Shown one piece after another: positions 33,535 to 42,248 of a DNA stretch of 64,000 bases (position 1 is the stretch's first letter; the number at the start of each line of letters is the position of its first letter). This DNA is from Faecalibacterium sp. I3-3-89. GTDB lineage: Bacteria > Bacillota > Clostridia > Oscillospirales > Ruminococcaceae. The notes below the pieces were generated by a model that was not told the DNA's origin, did no database searches, and saw only the letters and a program-made list of their open reading frames with translations. The position numbers and the translations under genes were made by a program. The DNA is taken from positions 1,984,001 to 2,048,000 of the forward strand of contig NZ_CP094468.1 of assembly GCF_023347275.1 (NCBI RefSeq), in the 5' to 3' direction.

Positions 33535-35421
33535 TTATTCGTTCTTCAGCTGCTCCTTATGGTATTGCAGCGTATACAGCTGATAATACCGGCCATGGGC
33601 GGCGAGAAGCTGTTGATGGGTGCCCTGCTCGAGTATTTTGCCGTGAGACAGGACGATGATGTTGTCCGCGTGCTGGATGGTGGAGAGGCGGTGGGCCACG
33701 ATGAGCATGGTGCCCACGCTCCGCATCTTTTCGAGGGAGTCCTGAATGAGCAGTTCCGTCTCGGTGTCGATGTTGGCGGTAGCCTCGTCCAGTATCATAA
33801 CACTGGGCTTATGGAGGATGGTGCGGGCAAAGCTGAGCAGCTGGCGCTGGCCCGCCGAGAAGTTGTTGCCCCGCTCCCGCACCTCCTCGTCAAGGCCGTG
33901 CTCCAGCTTGTCGATGAAGTGGTCAGCGTTGACGTACCGGCAGACCTTCATGATCTCGTCGTCGGAGATGTTCTCTTCCCGCAGGACGATGTTGCTGCGG
34001 ATGGTGCCCGAGAAGAGGAACACATCCTGCAGCATCTGGCCGAAGTGGCGGCGGAGGGAGGAGATCTTGATCTTCCGGATGTCGATGCCGTCGATCAAAA
34101 TTTCACCCTTCTGGAACTCGTAATTGCGGCAGATGAGGGAGAGGATGGTGCTCTTTCCCGAACCGGTGGAGCCGACGAAGGCCACCGTCTGGCGCGGCTC
34201 GACATGGAAGGAGACGCCCTGCAGCACCCACTCGCCGGGGACGTAGCTGAACCAGACGTCGCGGAACTCGATGTCCCCCTTCACCTCGTCCAGTTCGATG
34301 GCATCGGGGGCGTCGGTCATCTGGGGCTGGATGTCCATGATGGAAAAGACCTTCTCCGAGGACGCCAGCGCCGACTGCAGCCAGTTGAACTGCTCGGCGA
34401 GGTTCTGGATGGGGGTGAAGAACTTGGAGATGTACATATAAAAGGTGACGATGGTGCCGCTGGAAATGGTCTGCCCGAGGAAAGAAACATGGTCCAGATG
34501 GCCCATACCGCCCAGATAGAACAGGCAGAGGATGGAGCTGATGTACAGCATATACACCAGCGGGCGGAAGACGCCGAAGACGAAGATCTGCTCCTGCGTG
34601 GCCTTGGCGAGGGTCTGGCTCTTCTGGCGGAACTCCTCCATCTTTTCGTCCTCACGGCCAAAGATCTGGGTGACCTTGATGCCCGAGAGGTTCTCGGAAA
34701 GATAGGTATTGATGTCGGTGGTGGCGTCCTTCACCTTGCGGTAGGCACGGCGGGAGAACTTGCGGAAGATGACCGTGAAGAGGAGGATGAAGGGCACGAA
34801 GCAGAGCACCATCAGGGTCAGGGCGTAGTTCAGACAGAGCATCGCCGCCAGAATGCCCAAAATGACGAAGGCGTTCTTGGTCAGGTTGACCAAGAGGTTG
34901 GTGAACATCATGGAGATGGCGTTGGTGTCGTTGGTCACACGAGTGACCAGCTTGCCCACCGGGATGTCGTTCAGCTGGCCATGGGAGAGGGATTCGATGT
35001 GGGTAAAGAGGTCTTCGCGCAGGTCGGAGATGATGCGCTGGCCCACCCGTTGCAGGATGACCGCCTGCAAATAGGTGCTGCCCATCGAAAAGACCAGCAC
35101 GCCCCCATAGACGGCCACGCTGACATAGAGGCTCCGGAGCGCGAAATCGCCCCCCACAAGCTCTTCGATATAGCCCACGATGAGGGGCGAGGCGATGTCA
35201 TAGGCGATGGAAAAGAGGACGAGAAAACCCACCACGATGAACTGGTTCCGATAGGGCTTGGCGTAGCCGAAGAGACGGCGCAGGATCTCGCCGTCGGTCA
35301 TGCTGCGCTCGAAGCCCATGGAGGTCTTCTTATCCTTGACGCAGACGTAGGCGATGAGCAGCAGCACCGACACGGTGCCGATGACGCCCCCCACCAGAAG
35401 AAGCGGATTCAGACTCATCAT
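33535..35421 (-). CDS. ABC exporter half, catalytically canonical subunit
   Basis: A 628-residue fused membrane/ATPase protein. Six helices, then an ATP-binding domain with Walker A VGSTGSGKST, a deviant signature FSAGQRQ, Walker B VMILDEATA with the catalytic Glu, and the H-loop AHRLST. Start overlaps the preceding ABC gene by 4 bp. The two make a heterodimeric exporter of the LmrCD/BmrCD/TM287-288 type: this subunit has the Glu, the partner has Asp. Substrate could be drugs, lipids or peptides. Confidence 0.93.
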   Translation of the reverse strand: MMSLNPLLLVGGVIGTVSVLLLIAYVCVKDKKTSMGFERSMTDGEILRRLFGYAKPYRNQFIVVGFLVLFSIAYDIASPLIVGYIEELVGGDFALRSLYVSVAVYGGVLVFSMGSTYLQAVILQRVGQRIISDLREDLFTHIESLSHGQLNDIPVGKLVTRVTNDTNAISMMFTNLLVNLTKNAFVILGILAAMLCLNYALTLMVLCFVPFILLFTVIFRKFSRRAYRKVKDATTDINTYLSENLSGIKVTQIFGREDEKMEEFRQKSQTLAKATQEQIFVFGVFRPLVYMLYISSILCLFYLGGMGHLDHVSFLGQTISSGTIVTFYMYISKFFTPIQNLAEQFNWLQSALASSEKVFSIMDIQPQMTDAPDAIELDEVKGDIEFRDVWFSYVPGEWVLQGVSFHVEPRQTVAFVGSTGSGKSTILSLICRNYEFQKGEILIDGIDIRKIKISSLRRHFGQMLQDVFLFSGTIRSNIVLREENISDDEIMKVCRYVNADHFIDKLEHGLDEEVRERGNNFSAGQRQLLSFARTILHKPSVMILDEATANIDTETELLIQDSLEKMRSVGTMLIVAHRLSTIQHADNIIVLSHGKILEQGTHQQLLAAHGRYYQLYTLQYHKEQLKNE

Positions 35422-37199
35422 GCGTTGCCACCTCCCACTTCGTCCTCGAGCTTCTGCAGATCGACCATCCTGCGGTACTCCGGGCAGGAGGCATAGAGCT
35501 GGTCGTGGGGGCCGACGGCCTCCACTCTGCCGTCCTCGAGGAAGACGATCTTGTCCAGTCCTTCCACCGTCGAAATGCGGTGGGCGATGAGCAGGGTGGT
35601 CTTTCCGGCCCGGCTCTTTTTCAGGTTGTCCAGAATGATCTTCTCCGTCCGGGTGTCCACCGCAGAGACGGAGTCATCGAGGATCAGGATGGGCGCGTCC
35701 TTCAGCAGAGCACGGGCGATGGAGATGCGCTGCTTCTGGCCGCCCGAGACGGTGACGCCGCGCTCGCCGAGAACGGTCTCATAGCCGTCCTTGAAATCCA
35801 CGATGTTGTCCCGGACGTCAGCGAGACGGGCCGCCCGCTCGATGTCCTCCGGAGAGGCTTCGTCTACGCCGAAGGCGATGTTGTGGGCGATGGTATCCGA
35901 GAAGAGGAAGTTGTCCTGCGGGACATAGGCGCAGGCCTGTCGCACCGAGCGGATGGAAACGCGGTTGACGTCCTTTCCATCCACAAAGAGGGTGCCGTCG
36001 GGCACATTGTAGGTGCGGAGAAGCAGGTCCACCAGCGCCGTCTTGCCCGCGCCGGTCTTGCCCACGATGCCCACGCTCTCGCCGGGGGCGACGGTGAAGG
36101 AGACGTCCTTCAGCACATCGAACTCACCATCGGGGTAGCGGAAGGTCAGGCCGCGGAACTCGATGCCTCCCTTGGGGGATTCGAGGTCGGGCACGCCGTC
36201 CCGGTCGGCCACATCAATGGGGGCGTCCAGCAGCTCGGTGATGCGGTTGAGGGAGGCCTTGCCGCGGGAGGTCTTCTCGATGAGCATCGAGATGGCCATA
36301 ATGGGCCAGACGATGGCCTCGAAGTAACCGATGTACTCCACCAGCTGGCCCGCGTTGAAATCGCCCTTGTAGACGAGGAAGCCGCCGTAGCCAAGGATGA
36401 CGCAGACCACCGACTCCACGAAGAACGTCACCAATACTTCAAGTAACACCGAGATGCGGGTATACTCCACGTTGACTTCCTCGTTTTCTTTATTGAGCTT
36501 CCGGAAGGCGATCAGCTCTTTCAGCTCCTTGACGAAGGCCTTGATGACCGCAATGCCGGAGAAATTCTCCTGCGCAAAGTCGGACAGATCCGAGAACGCC
36601 TGCTGGCGCTTCTCCCACGTTCTGGTCATGGTCTTGCCCATTACCGTTCCGATAGCGAACATAAACGCCGCCGGGATGAGGGCCAGCAGGGTCAGGCGGG
36701 TGTCCATCCGCCACATTTTATAAAGGGCCAGCAGGCCCAGCACCAGCGCGTCGAAGAACATCAGGATGCCATCGCCGAAGCACTCCTGAATGGTGTCGAG
36801 GTCATTGGTGTAGAGGCTCATGAGGTTGCCGACCTTATTCACCTGATAATACTGCTGCGACAGGCGGCGGCTGTGGTCGAACATCCGCTCCCGCAGGTCG
36901 GCCTGCACCCGGATGCTGGTGCCGAAAAAGCAGATACGCCACAAAAAGCGCCCCACCACCATGAACAGCACGATCCAGATCATGGGCAGGCAGATGTGCT
37001 GGAAGAGCACCTCTCGGGTAAAGGGCATCGTTTTGCCCTTCACCACCACCTGCCCGAGGTTGACGCCGTTGATGACCAGCCGGTAGAGCTGGGGCACCAG
37101 CAGCTGGATATAATCCACCATCAGCAGCGACAGGATGCCCAGCAGCAACGTGGGCGCGTGGCGCAGGTAATAGCGGTTGATGTACTTGCCGAAGATCAC
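35418..37199 (-). CDS. ABC exporter half, degenerate-site subunit
   Basis: A 593-residue ABC exporter half with six helices and Walker A GKTGAGKT (about 380), signature VSGGQKQR (about 484) and Walker B ILILDDS, where Asp509 replaces the catalytic Glu. This is the expected asymmetric partner of the downstream gene. The start is a GTG at 37199 with AAAGGAGGG seven bases before; a longer reading would enter the leader hairpin. The operon has a consensus-like promoter and an unusual leader structure. Confidence 0.93.
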   Translation of the reverse strand: MIFGKYINRYYLRHAPTLLLGILSLLMVDYIQLLVPQLYRLVINGVNLGQVVVKGKTMPFTREVLFQHICLPMIWIVLFMVVGRFLWRICFFGTSIRVQADLRERMFDHSRRLSQQYYQVNKVGNLMSLYTNDLDTIQECFGDGILMFFDALVLGLLALYKMWRMDTRLTLLALIPAAFMFAIGTVMGKTMTRTWEKRQQAFSDLSDFAQENFSGIAVIKAFVKELKELIAFRKLNKENEEVNVEYTRISVLLEVLVTFFVESVVCVILGYGGFLVYKGDFNAGQLVEYIGYFEAIVWPIMAISMLIEKTSRGKASLNRITELLDAPIDVADRDGVPDLESPKGGIEFRGLTFRYPDGEFDVLKDVSFTVAPGESVGIVGKTGAGKTALVDLLLRTYNVPDGTLFVDGKDVNRVSIRSVRQACAYVPQDNFLFSDTIAHNIAFGVDEASPEDIERAARLADVRDNIVDFKDGYETVLGERGVTVSGGQKQRISIARALLKDAPILILDDSVSAVDTRTEKIILDNLKKSRAGKTTLLIAHRISTVEGLDKIVFLEDGRVEAVGPHDQLYASCPEYRRMVDLQKLEDEVGGGNA

Positions 37200-37221
37200 T
37201 GTTTTTCCCTCCTTTTCCCAG

Positions 37222-37282
37222 AGCACAGAGGCGAGCCGACGCCCGCGGGCAGAACTCCCGCAGGCGGTCAGCCCGCCTCTGT
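37222..37282 (-). promoter_or_regulatory. Long leader hairpin before the ABC exporter pair
   Basis: CAGAGGCG pairs with CGCCTCTG, and inside it CGCCCGCGGG pairs with CCCGCAGGCG with one mismatch, making a stem of roughly 25 bp ending a few bases before the ribosome site. It lies wholly in the transcribed leader. Could block or expose the ribosome site, or be a terminator/attenuator, although no T-run follows on this strand. Confidence 0.55.
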
Positions 37283-37300
37283 TTGTTGCACGACAGCCCC

Positions 37301-37330
37301 AGTATACGGCCCGGGACACAGAGTTGTCAA
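37301..37330 (-). promoter_or_regulatory. Promoter for the ABC exporter operon
   Basis: Minus strand TTGACA (37325-37330), 18 bp, TATACT (37301-37306), ahead of the leader hairpin. Confidence 0.7.
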
Positions 37331-37351
37331 CATCTGCTGCCGGAAATGTTG

Positions 37352-37392
37352 AAAAAAGCCATCGTCGTACATCACTGCACAAACGATGGCTT
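37352..37392 (-). terminator. Terminator of the tRNA operon
   Basis: AAGCCATCGT / ACGATGGCTT stem followed by TTTTTT on the minus strand, just after the last tRNA-Gly. Confidence 0.85.
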
Positions 37393-37397
37393 CATGT

Positions 37398-37473
37398 TGG
37401 AGCGGCCGACGAGGCTCGAACTCGCTACCTCCACCTTGGCAAGGTGGCGCTCTACCAGATGAGCTACGGCCGC
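37398..37473 (-). tRNA. tRNA-Gly (GCC)
   Basis: Cloverleaf read on the minus strand: acceptor GCGGCCG/CGGCCGC, anticodon loop TTGCCAA, TTCGAGC T-loop, CCA encoded. Identical to the copy at 37746-37821. Confidence 0.97.
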
Positions 37474-37504
37474 AGATCCGGTGCAGCACTGCACCGTTTG
37501 GGGA

Positions 37505-37577
37505 TGCCTCCGATCGGAATCGAACCAATGACACGGGGATTTTCAGTCCCCTGCTCTACCGACTGAGCTACAGAGGC
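37505..37577 (-). tRNA. tRNA-Phe (GAA)
   Basis: Acceptor GCCTCTG/CGGAGGC, anticodon loop CTGAAAA, GGTTCGATT T-loop, discriminator A. CCA is not encoded (TCC follows). Confidence 0.96.
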
Positions 37578-37585
37578 ATACAAAG

Positions 37586-37659
37586 CGACCCGGATCGGGC
37601 TCGAACCGACGACCCCCAGCGTGACAGGCTGGTGCTCTAACCAACTGAGCTACCGGGCC
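37586..37659 (-). tRNA. tRNA-Asp (GTC)
   Basis: Acceptor GGCCCGG/CCGGGTC, anticodon loop CTGTCAC, discriminator G as expected for Asp. CCA not encoded. Confidence 0.96.
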
Positions 37660-37662
37660 ACA

Positions 37663-37738
37663 TGGTGGAAGTTAACGGGCTCGAACCGCTGACCCTCTGC
37701 TTGTAAGGCAGATGCTCTCCCAGCTGAGCTAAACTTCC
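37663..37738 (-). tRNA. tRNA-Val (TAC)
   Basis: Acceptor GGAAGTT/AACTTCC, anticodon loop CTTACAA, discriminator A, CCA encoded. Confidence 0.97.
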
Positions 37739-37745
37739 ACAAAAA

Positions 37746-37821
37746 TGGAGCGGCCGACGAGGCTCGAACTCGCTACCTCCACCTTGGCAAGGTGGCGCTC
37801 TACCAGATGAGCTACGGCCGC
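37746..37821 (-). tRNA. tRNA-Gly (GCC), first gene of the tRNA operon
   Basis: Same sequence as 37398-37473. First in the transcribed order Gly-Val-Asp-Phe-Gly. Confidence 0.97.
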
Positions 37822-37863
37822 AGATCCATTGTGGCGTGCCGGGTGTTCCCGGCGACGTCGATT

Positions 37864-37892
37864 ATTATACCGCAGTTTTTTGCCCTTGTCAA
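37864..37892 (-). promoter_or_regulatory. Promoter of the tRNA operon
   Basis: Minus strand TTGACA (37887-37892), 17 bp, TATAAT (37864-37869): a full consensus promoter. Confidence 0.88.
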
Positions 37893-37997
37893 CCATAAAT
37901 TTGCATTTTTCGAAAAAAGAGCCGTCGCCGTCCCCCTGCTGCGCACAAAACTGCGCCGTCGTTCAAGTTTGTCCGGACTGACGCGAAGAAAATTTAA

Positions 37998-38026
37998 TTG
38001 CTTTCCTATTTTAAAGCCATTATAAT
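37998..38026 (+). promoter_or_regulatory. Promoter for nfnAB
   Basis: TTGCTT (37998-38003), 17 bp, TATAAT (38021-38026). The ~110-base leader holds no recognised riboswitch; the rest of this 300-base gap shows no gene. Confidence 0.68.
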
Positions 38027-38137
38027 TAAGGTTGTCAAATCGTTGCTGAACTTTCGCGCCTGCTGCTTCGGGCCGCACCGGGGATCAGGCGTGTTTTCAT
38101 GCATGGGAATATGTCGTCAGAAAAAGGAGCAAACGCA

Positions 38138-38983
38138 ATGTACAAGATCACGGAAAAGGTGGCGCTCAACCCCACCGTTACAAAGATGGTCATTGAAGCC
38201 CCCCTCATTGCCAAAAAGGCAAAACCGGGCCAGTTTATCATTGTGCGCCCGCTCGAGGACAGCGAGCGCATCCCCCTCACCGTCGCAGGCTATGACCGGG
38301 AGAAGGGCACCGTGGACATCATCTTCCAGATCGTCGGTGGCACCACGATGGAGCTGAACAGCCTTGAGGTGGGCCAGAGCGTCCACGATTTCGTCGGCCC
38401 GCTGGGCCGCGCTACCGAGACCGAGGGCCTGAAGAAGGTCTGCGTCGTCGGCGGCGGCGTGGGCTGCGCCATCGCTCTGCCCATCGCCCGGGAGCTGCAC
38501 GAGCAGGGCTGCGTCGTCCACAGCGTCGTGGGCTTCCGCAGCAAGGATCTGCTCATCCTCGAGGATGAGTTCAAAGCCTGCAGCGATGAGCTGCGCATCA
38601 TGACCGACGACGGCAGCTACGGCACCAAGGGCGTTGTCACCGCCGCCCTCGATGAGCTGGTAGCCGCTGGCAACCAGTACGACCTCGTCATCACCATCGG
38701 CCCTCTCATCATGATGAAGTTCGTGGTCAAGACCTGCCAGAAGCACGGCCTCAAGAGCATCGTCTCCATGAACCCCATCATGATCGACGGCACCGGCATG
38801 TGCGGCGGCTGCCGCCTGACCGTGGGTGGCGAGACCAAGTTTGCCTGCGTGGACGGCCCCGACTTCGACGGCTACCTCGTGGATTTCGACGAGGCCATGG
38901 CCCGCGGCACCATGTACCGCCCCTTTGAGGCCAAGGCCCGCGAAAAGGCCTGCAACCTGTTCAAGACTCAGGAGGGAATGTAA
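38138..38983 (+). CDS. nfnA: NADH-dependent ferredoxin:NADP+ oxidoreductase subunit A
   Basis: A 281-residue FAD/2Fe-2S protein of the ferredoxin-NADP reductase fold. RIPLTVAGYD is the FAD site (variant of RPxS/T), VVGGGVGCAIALPIA the nucleotide site near 110, and DGTGMCGGCRLTVGG ... FACVDGPDFDG carries the iron-sulfur Cys. With NfnB it bifurcates electrons between NADH, ferredoxin and NADPH; homologous pairs are also annotated as sulfide dehydrogenase or glutamate synthase small subunits. Start follows AAAAAGGAG. nfnB begins 1 bp after its stop. Confidence 0.9.
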   Translation: MYKITEKVALNPTVTKMVIEAPLIAKKAKPGQFIIVRPLEDSERIPLTVAGYDREKGTVDIIFQIVGGTTMELNSLEVGQSVHDFVGPLGRATETEGLKKVCVVGGGVGCAIALPIARELHEQGCVVHSVVGFRSKDLLILEDEFKACSDELRIMTDDGSYGTKGVVTAALDELVAAGNQYDLVITIGPLIMMKFVVKTCQKHGLKSIVSMNPIMIDGTGMCGGCRLTVGGETKFACVDGPDFDGYLVDFDEAMARGTMYRPFEAKAREKACNLFKTQEGM

Positions 38984-38984
38984 G

Positions 38985-40379
38985 ATGGCTTTCAATATGG
39001 ACCCCAAAAAGTGCCCCATGCCCACTCAGGACCCCAACGTCCGCAACAAGAATTTTGAGGAAGTGGCTTTGGGCTACACCGCCGAAATGGCCGTGAACGA
39101 GGCCAAGCGCTGCATCCACTGCAAGAATAAGCCCTGCCAGACCGGCTGCCCCGTCGGCATCGACATCCCCGAGTTCATCGGCCATGTGGCCGAGGGCGAC
39201 TTCGAGGCCGCCTATCAGGTCATCAACCGCTCCTCCTCCCTGCCCGCCGTCTGCGGCCGCGTCTGCCCGCAGGAGAGCCAGTGCGAGGGCAAGTGCACCC
39301 GCGGCATCAAGAATGAGCCGGTCGGCATCGGCCGTCTGGAGCGCTTCGTGGCCGACTGGCACCGCGAGAACGTCCACACTGCTCCCATCGTGCCTGCACC
39401 CAACGGCCACAAGGTCGCCATCATCGGCGCAGGCCCTGCCGGCCTGACCGCTGCCGGTGATCTGGCCAAGCTGGGCTACAAGGTCACAGTCTACGAGGCC
39501 CTGCACGTGGCTGGCGGCGTGCTGATGTACGGCATCCCCGAGTTCCGTCTGCCCAAGGCCATCGTCCAGCAGGAGATCGACGGCCTCCGGAAGATGGGCG
39601 TCGATTTCGAGTGCAACATGGTCATCGGCAAGGTGCTGACCATCGACGAACTGATGGGCGAGTACGGCTACGAGGCCGTCTTCGTGGGTTCCGGTGCCGG
39701 TCTGCCCCGCTTCATGGGTATCCCCGGCGAGAGCCTGAAGGGCGTCTACTCCGCCAACGAGTTCCTCACCCGCTCCAACCTGATGAAGGCCTATCTCCCC
39801 ACCAGCAAGACCCCCATCCGCACCGGCAAAAAGGTGGCGGTCGTGGGCGGCGGCAATGTGGCAATGGACGCTGCCCGCAGCGCCCTCCGTCTGGGTGCGG
39901 AGACGGTCTACATCGTCTACCGCCGCGGCATGGCCGAGCTGCCTGCCCGTAAGGAGGAGGTCGAGCACGCCGAGGAGGAGGGCATCATCTTCAAGACCCT
40001 CTGCAATCCCGTGGAGATCCTGCCCGGCGAGGACGGCTTCGTCAGGGCCATCACATGCATCGAGATGGAGCTGGGTGAGCCGGATGCCTCCGGCCGCCGC
40101 CGCCCCATCGAGAAGAAGGGCAGCGAGTTCACCATGGACGTGGACACCGTCATCATGAGTCTGGGCACCAGCCCCAATCCTCTCATCCGCTCCACCACGC
40201 CGGGCCTCGAGACCAACCGGCACGGCTGCATCGTCACCGAGGGCGACGAGGGTAAGACCAGCCGCGAGGGCGTGTATGCCGGCGGCGACGCTGTCACCGG
40301 CGCAGCCACCGTCATCAAGGCCATGGGCGCAGGCAAGGCTGCCGCCAAGGCCATCGATGAGTACATCCGGAACAAGTAA
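38985..40379 (+). CDS. nfnB: NADPH-dependent ferredoxin:NADP+ oxidoreductase subunit B (GltD-like)
   Basis: A 464-residue flavoprotein. The N-terminal Cys clusters (CIHCKNKPCQTGCPVGIDIP and CGRVCPQESQCEGKC, residues about 40-105) bind two [4Fe-4S] clusters. Two Rossmann motifs follow, IIGAGPAGLTAAGDLA (FAD) and VVGGGNVAMDAARSA (NADPH). The neighbouring nfnA identifies the pair as NfnAB rather than glutamate synthase, since no GltB large subunit is present. It balances NADH, NADPH and reduced ferredoxin, important in butyrate-forming anaerobes. Confidence 0.92.
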   Translation: MAFNMDPKKCPMPTQDPNVRNKNFEEVALGYTAEMAVNEAKRCIHCKNKPCQTGCPVGIDIPEFIGHVAEGDFEAAYQVINRSSSLPAVCGRVCPQESQCEGKCTRGIKNEPVGIGRLERFVADWHRENVHTAPIVPAPNGHKVAIIGAGPAGLTAAGDLAKLGYKVTVYEALHVAGGVLMYGIPEFRLPKAIVQQEIDGLRKMGVDFECNMVIGKVLTIDELMGEYGYEAVFVGSGAGLPRFMGIPGESLKGVYSANEFLTRSNLMKAYLPTSKTPIRTGKKVAVVGGGNVAMDAARSALRLGAETVYIVYRRGMAELPARKEEVEHAEEEGIIFKTLCNPVEILPGEDGFVRAITCIEMELGEPDASGRRRPIEKKGSEFTMDVDTVIMSLGTSPNPLIRSTTPGLETNRHGCIVTEGDEGKTSREGVYAGGDAVTGAATVIKAMGAGKAAAKAIDEYIRNK

Positions 40380-40391
40380 TTTCAGATAACC

Positions 40392-40428
40392 AAAAAGCAG
40401 GGCATCCCGGCGGGATGCCCTGCTTTTT
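40392..40428. terminator. Bidirectional terminator
   Basis: AAAAAGCAGGGCATCCCG and complement, between convergent nfnB and ogt. Confidence 0.9.
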
Positions 40429-40936
40429 ATCGATAAAATTTCGCTGCCTCGCTGTTTTCAAGCGTCAGCAGGCGCATCTTCTTTTCCACCCCGCCTGCAT
40501 AGCCGGTCAGGCTTCCGCCGCTGCCCACCACCCGGTGGCAGGGCACGATGAGGGAGACGGGGTTGTGCCCCACAGCGCCGCCCACCGCCTGTGCCGAGAC
40601 GCGCTTTCCGCTTTGCTCGGCCAGCTGTCCCGCCAGCGCGCCGTAAGTCGTGGTCTGGCCGTAAGGGATCTTCCGCAGCAGCGCCCACACCGCCTGCCGG
40701 AAGTCCGAGCCGACGAGATGGAGCTTCGGCGTGAAGTCCGGCTCCCGACCCGAAAAATAGACATCCAGCCAGCGGCAGGCGGCGTCCAGCGCCGGTGTCA
40801 TCTTCTCCTCATGCTCCGGAGCAAGTTTTGCCGCAAAGTATTTCTGCGTCTCGAACCACAGCCCGGTCAGGCCCTCTTCGTCCGCTGCCAGCAGGATCCC
40901 ACCCAGCGGCGAATCATAGCGCATCGTGTACATCAT
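40427..40936 (-). CDS. ogt: Methylated-DNA-protein-cysteine methyltransferase
   Basis: A 169-residue suicide DNA-repair protein with the acceptor Cys in IVPCHRVVG and the preceding RQAVWALLRKIPYGQTTTY helix. It removes O6-alkylguanine. It has no Ada-type N-terminal domain. Lies 21 bp after alkA, forming a two-gene alkylation repair operon. Confidence 0.95.
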   Translation of the reverse strand: MMYTMRYDSPLGGILLAADEEGLTGLWFETQKYFAAKLAPEHEEKMTPALDAACRWLDVYFSGREPDFTPKLHLVGSDFRQAVWALLRKIPYGQTTTYGALAGQLAEQSGKRVSAQAVGGAVGHNPVSLIVPCHRVVGSGGSLTGYAGGVEKKMRLLTLENSEAAKFYR

Positions 40937-40957
40937 CGCGGCTCACCCTGCCTTCTT

Positions 40958-41593
40958 TCATTTCGCGGGCGCGTGATCTTTCAGGCCCGGCACCGCGCCG
41001 CCTGCCGCCGCCCAGAGATAGAGGCTCGCCACGCTGCAATAGGGGCTGAACCGGCGGCGGTACTTTTCGAACAGCTTCCGCTCGATTTTCCGGTGATGGT
41101 ACACCATCCGCAGGCCCCGCTGGATCGCAAGGTCGTCGTAGCTGAACACGTTGGGCCGCTGCATACAGAAGAGCAGTATCATCTCCGCCGTCCAGACGCC
41201 GACCCCCTTCAGACCTCTTAGCTCCCGGATTGCCTCGTCATCGGGCTTTTCCCAGATGCCGTCAAGGTCAAATTCCCCGCTCTCGATCTTCCGGGCAAAG
41301 TCGGTGATGTACCCAGCTTTACGGAAGGTCATGCCGAAGCTCTGCATTTTCTCCACACCTGCCCCGAGGACGGCGGCAGCATCCACCGTCCCCAGCTCGT
41401 CCCGCATCCGCTTCCAGATGGTGGCCTGTGCCTTGGTGGAGATCTGCTGGCCGACGATGTGGTGTACCACCGCTGAAAAGAGGTCGGCATCCACCTCCCG
41501 CTCAATGTGCCCCACCTGCGCAATGACCGCCGCCATCCGCTCGTCCCTGCGGCTCAGGTATCCCGTCTCTGCTTCGCCGTATTGGAAATGCAT
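40958..41593 (-). CDS. DNA-3-methyladenine glycosylase II (AlkA-like)
   Basis: A 211-residue helix-hairpin-helix glycosylase: LRGLKGVGVWTAEMIL (HhH) followed by the catalytic Asp in SYDDLAIQRG. VVHHIVGQQIS is the family N-terminal signature. It removes alkylated bases. Shorter than E. coli AlkA because the N-terminal beta domain is absent. Operon with ogt. Confidence 0.92.
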   Translation of the reverse strand: MHFQYGEAETGYLSRRDERMAAVIAQVGHIEREVDADLFSAVVHHIVGQQISTKAQATIWKRMRDELGTVDAAAVLGAGVEKMQSFGMTFRKAGYITDFARKIESGEFDLDGIWEKPDDEAIRELRGLKGVGVWTAEMILLFCMQRPNVFSYDDLAIQRGLRMVYHHRKIERKLFEKYRRRFSPYCSVASLYLWAAAGGAVPGLKDHAPAK

Positions 41594-41647
41594 ATGGACG
41601 CCCCCTTCGTGCTACAACTTTTTGTTTGAGTTTCAGTTGTCGATTTG

Positions 41648-41676
41648 ATTATAGCAGAAAATGAGCGTATCCGCAA
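41648..41676 (-). promoter_or_regulatory. Promoter for the alkylation-repair pair
   Basis: Minus strand TTGCGG (41671-41676), 17 bp, TATAAT (41648-41653). Confidence 0.65.
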
Positions 41677-41680
41677 CACA

Positions 41681-41730
41681 AAAACCGCCCGCTGCACAGA
41701 GTTATGCCGTACAGCAAGCGGGTCATCTTT
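41681..41730 (-). terminator. Terminator of the ThrE/DAACS operon
   Basis: An imperfect ACCCGCTTGCTGT / GCAGCGGGCGGT stem followed by TTTTT on the minus strand. Confidence 0.6.
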
Positions 41731-41810
41731 TCCACGGGGAGGAATGGGATGTGGTGCAAATATAGAGAAAATCAGCCGAAAATACAGCTCCCCGCATGAG
41801 AGACCTGAGA

Positions 41811-42248
41811 TCAAGCGCCGTGCGTGGCGTGGGTACGCTTTTCGGCCAGCGTCCTGAGCAGGACACTCACCACAGCAAAACCGATGGCCATACCGAAGAT
41901 AGCGCGGATGGTAGAGAGGAAATAGAGCTTGGCATTGAGCATATCGCCCGAGAAGACATAGAGCATCGTGTAGTAGAGGCTGCCACCGGGAATCATGGGC
42001 ACGGTGGCGGGCATCTGGAGCACGACGGTAGGGACCTTGATGCGCCGGGCCAGAACTGCGGCCATTAGGCTGCAGAACATGGCCGACGCCATATTGCCTG
42101 CGAAGTCCCCGGCCAGCGCGTTCACAGCCAGATAGACGGCCCACGACAAGCCAGCATTGAGGGCGATGAGCACCATGTACTTTTTGCGCACACCGAAGAC
42201 AATGGAGAAGCCGAGGCCTCCCAGCGCACCAGCTAATATCTGCCCCAT
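41811..42248 (-). CDS. Threonine/serine exporter, C-terminal-type subunit (ThrE_2)
   Basis: A 145-residue membrane protein, five helices, with GALGGLGFSIVFGV and PATVPMIPGGSLYYTM, the ThrE_2 motif. Its start overlaps the stop of the N-terminal subunit gene by 1 bp (TGATG). Together they rebuild the two-domain ThrE exporter that is a single protein in Corynebacterium. Last gene of the LysR-divergent operon. Confidence 0.87.
   Translation of the reverse strand: MGQILAGALGGLGFSIVFGVRKKYMVLIALNAGLSWAVYLAVNALAGDFAGNMASAMFCSLMAAVLARRIKVPTVVLQMPATVPMIPGGSLYYTMLYVFSGDMLNAKLYFLSTIRAIFGMAIGFAVVSVLLRTLAEKRTHATHGA

Noticed and set aside
38985..40379. Glutamate synthase small subunit
   Set aside because: No large subunit is adjacent; the NfnA partner directly upstream identifies it as NfnB.
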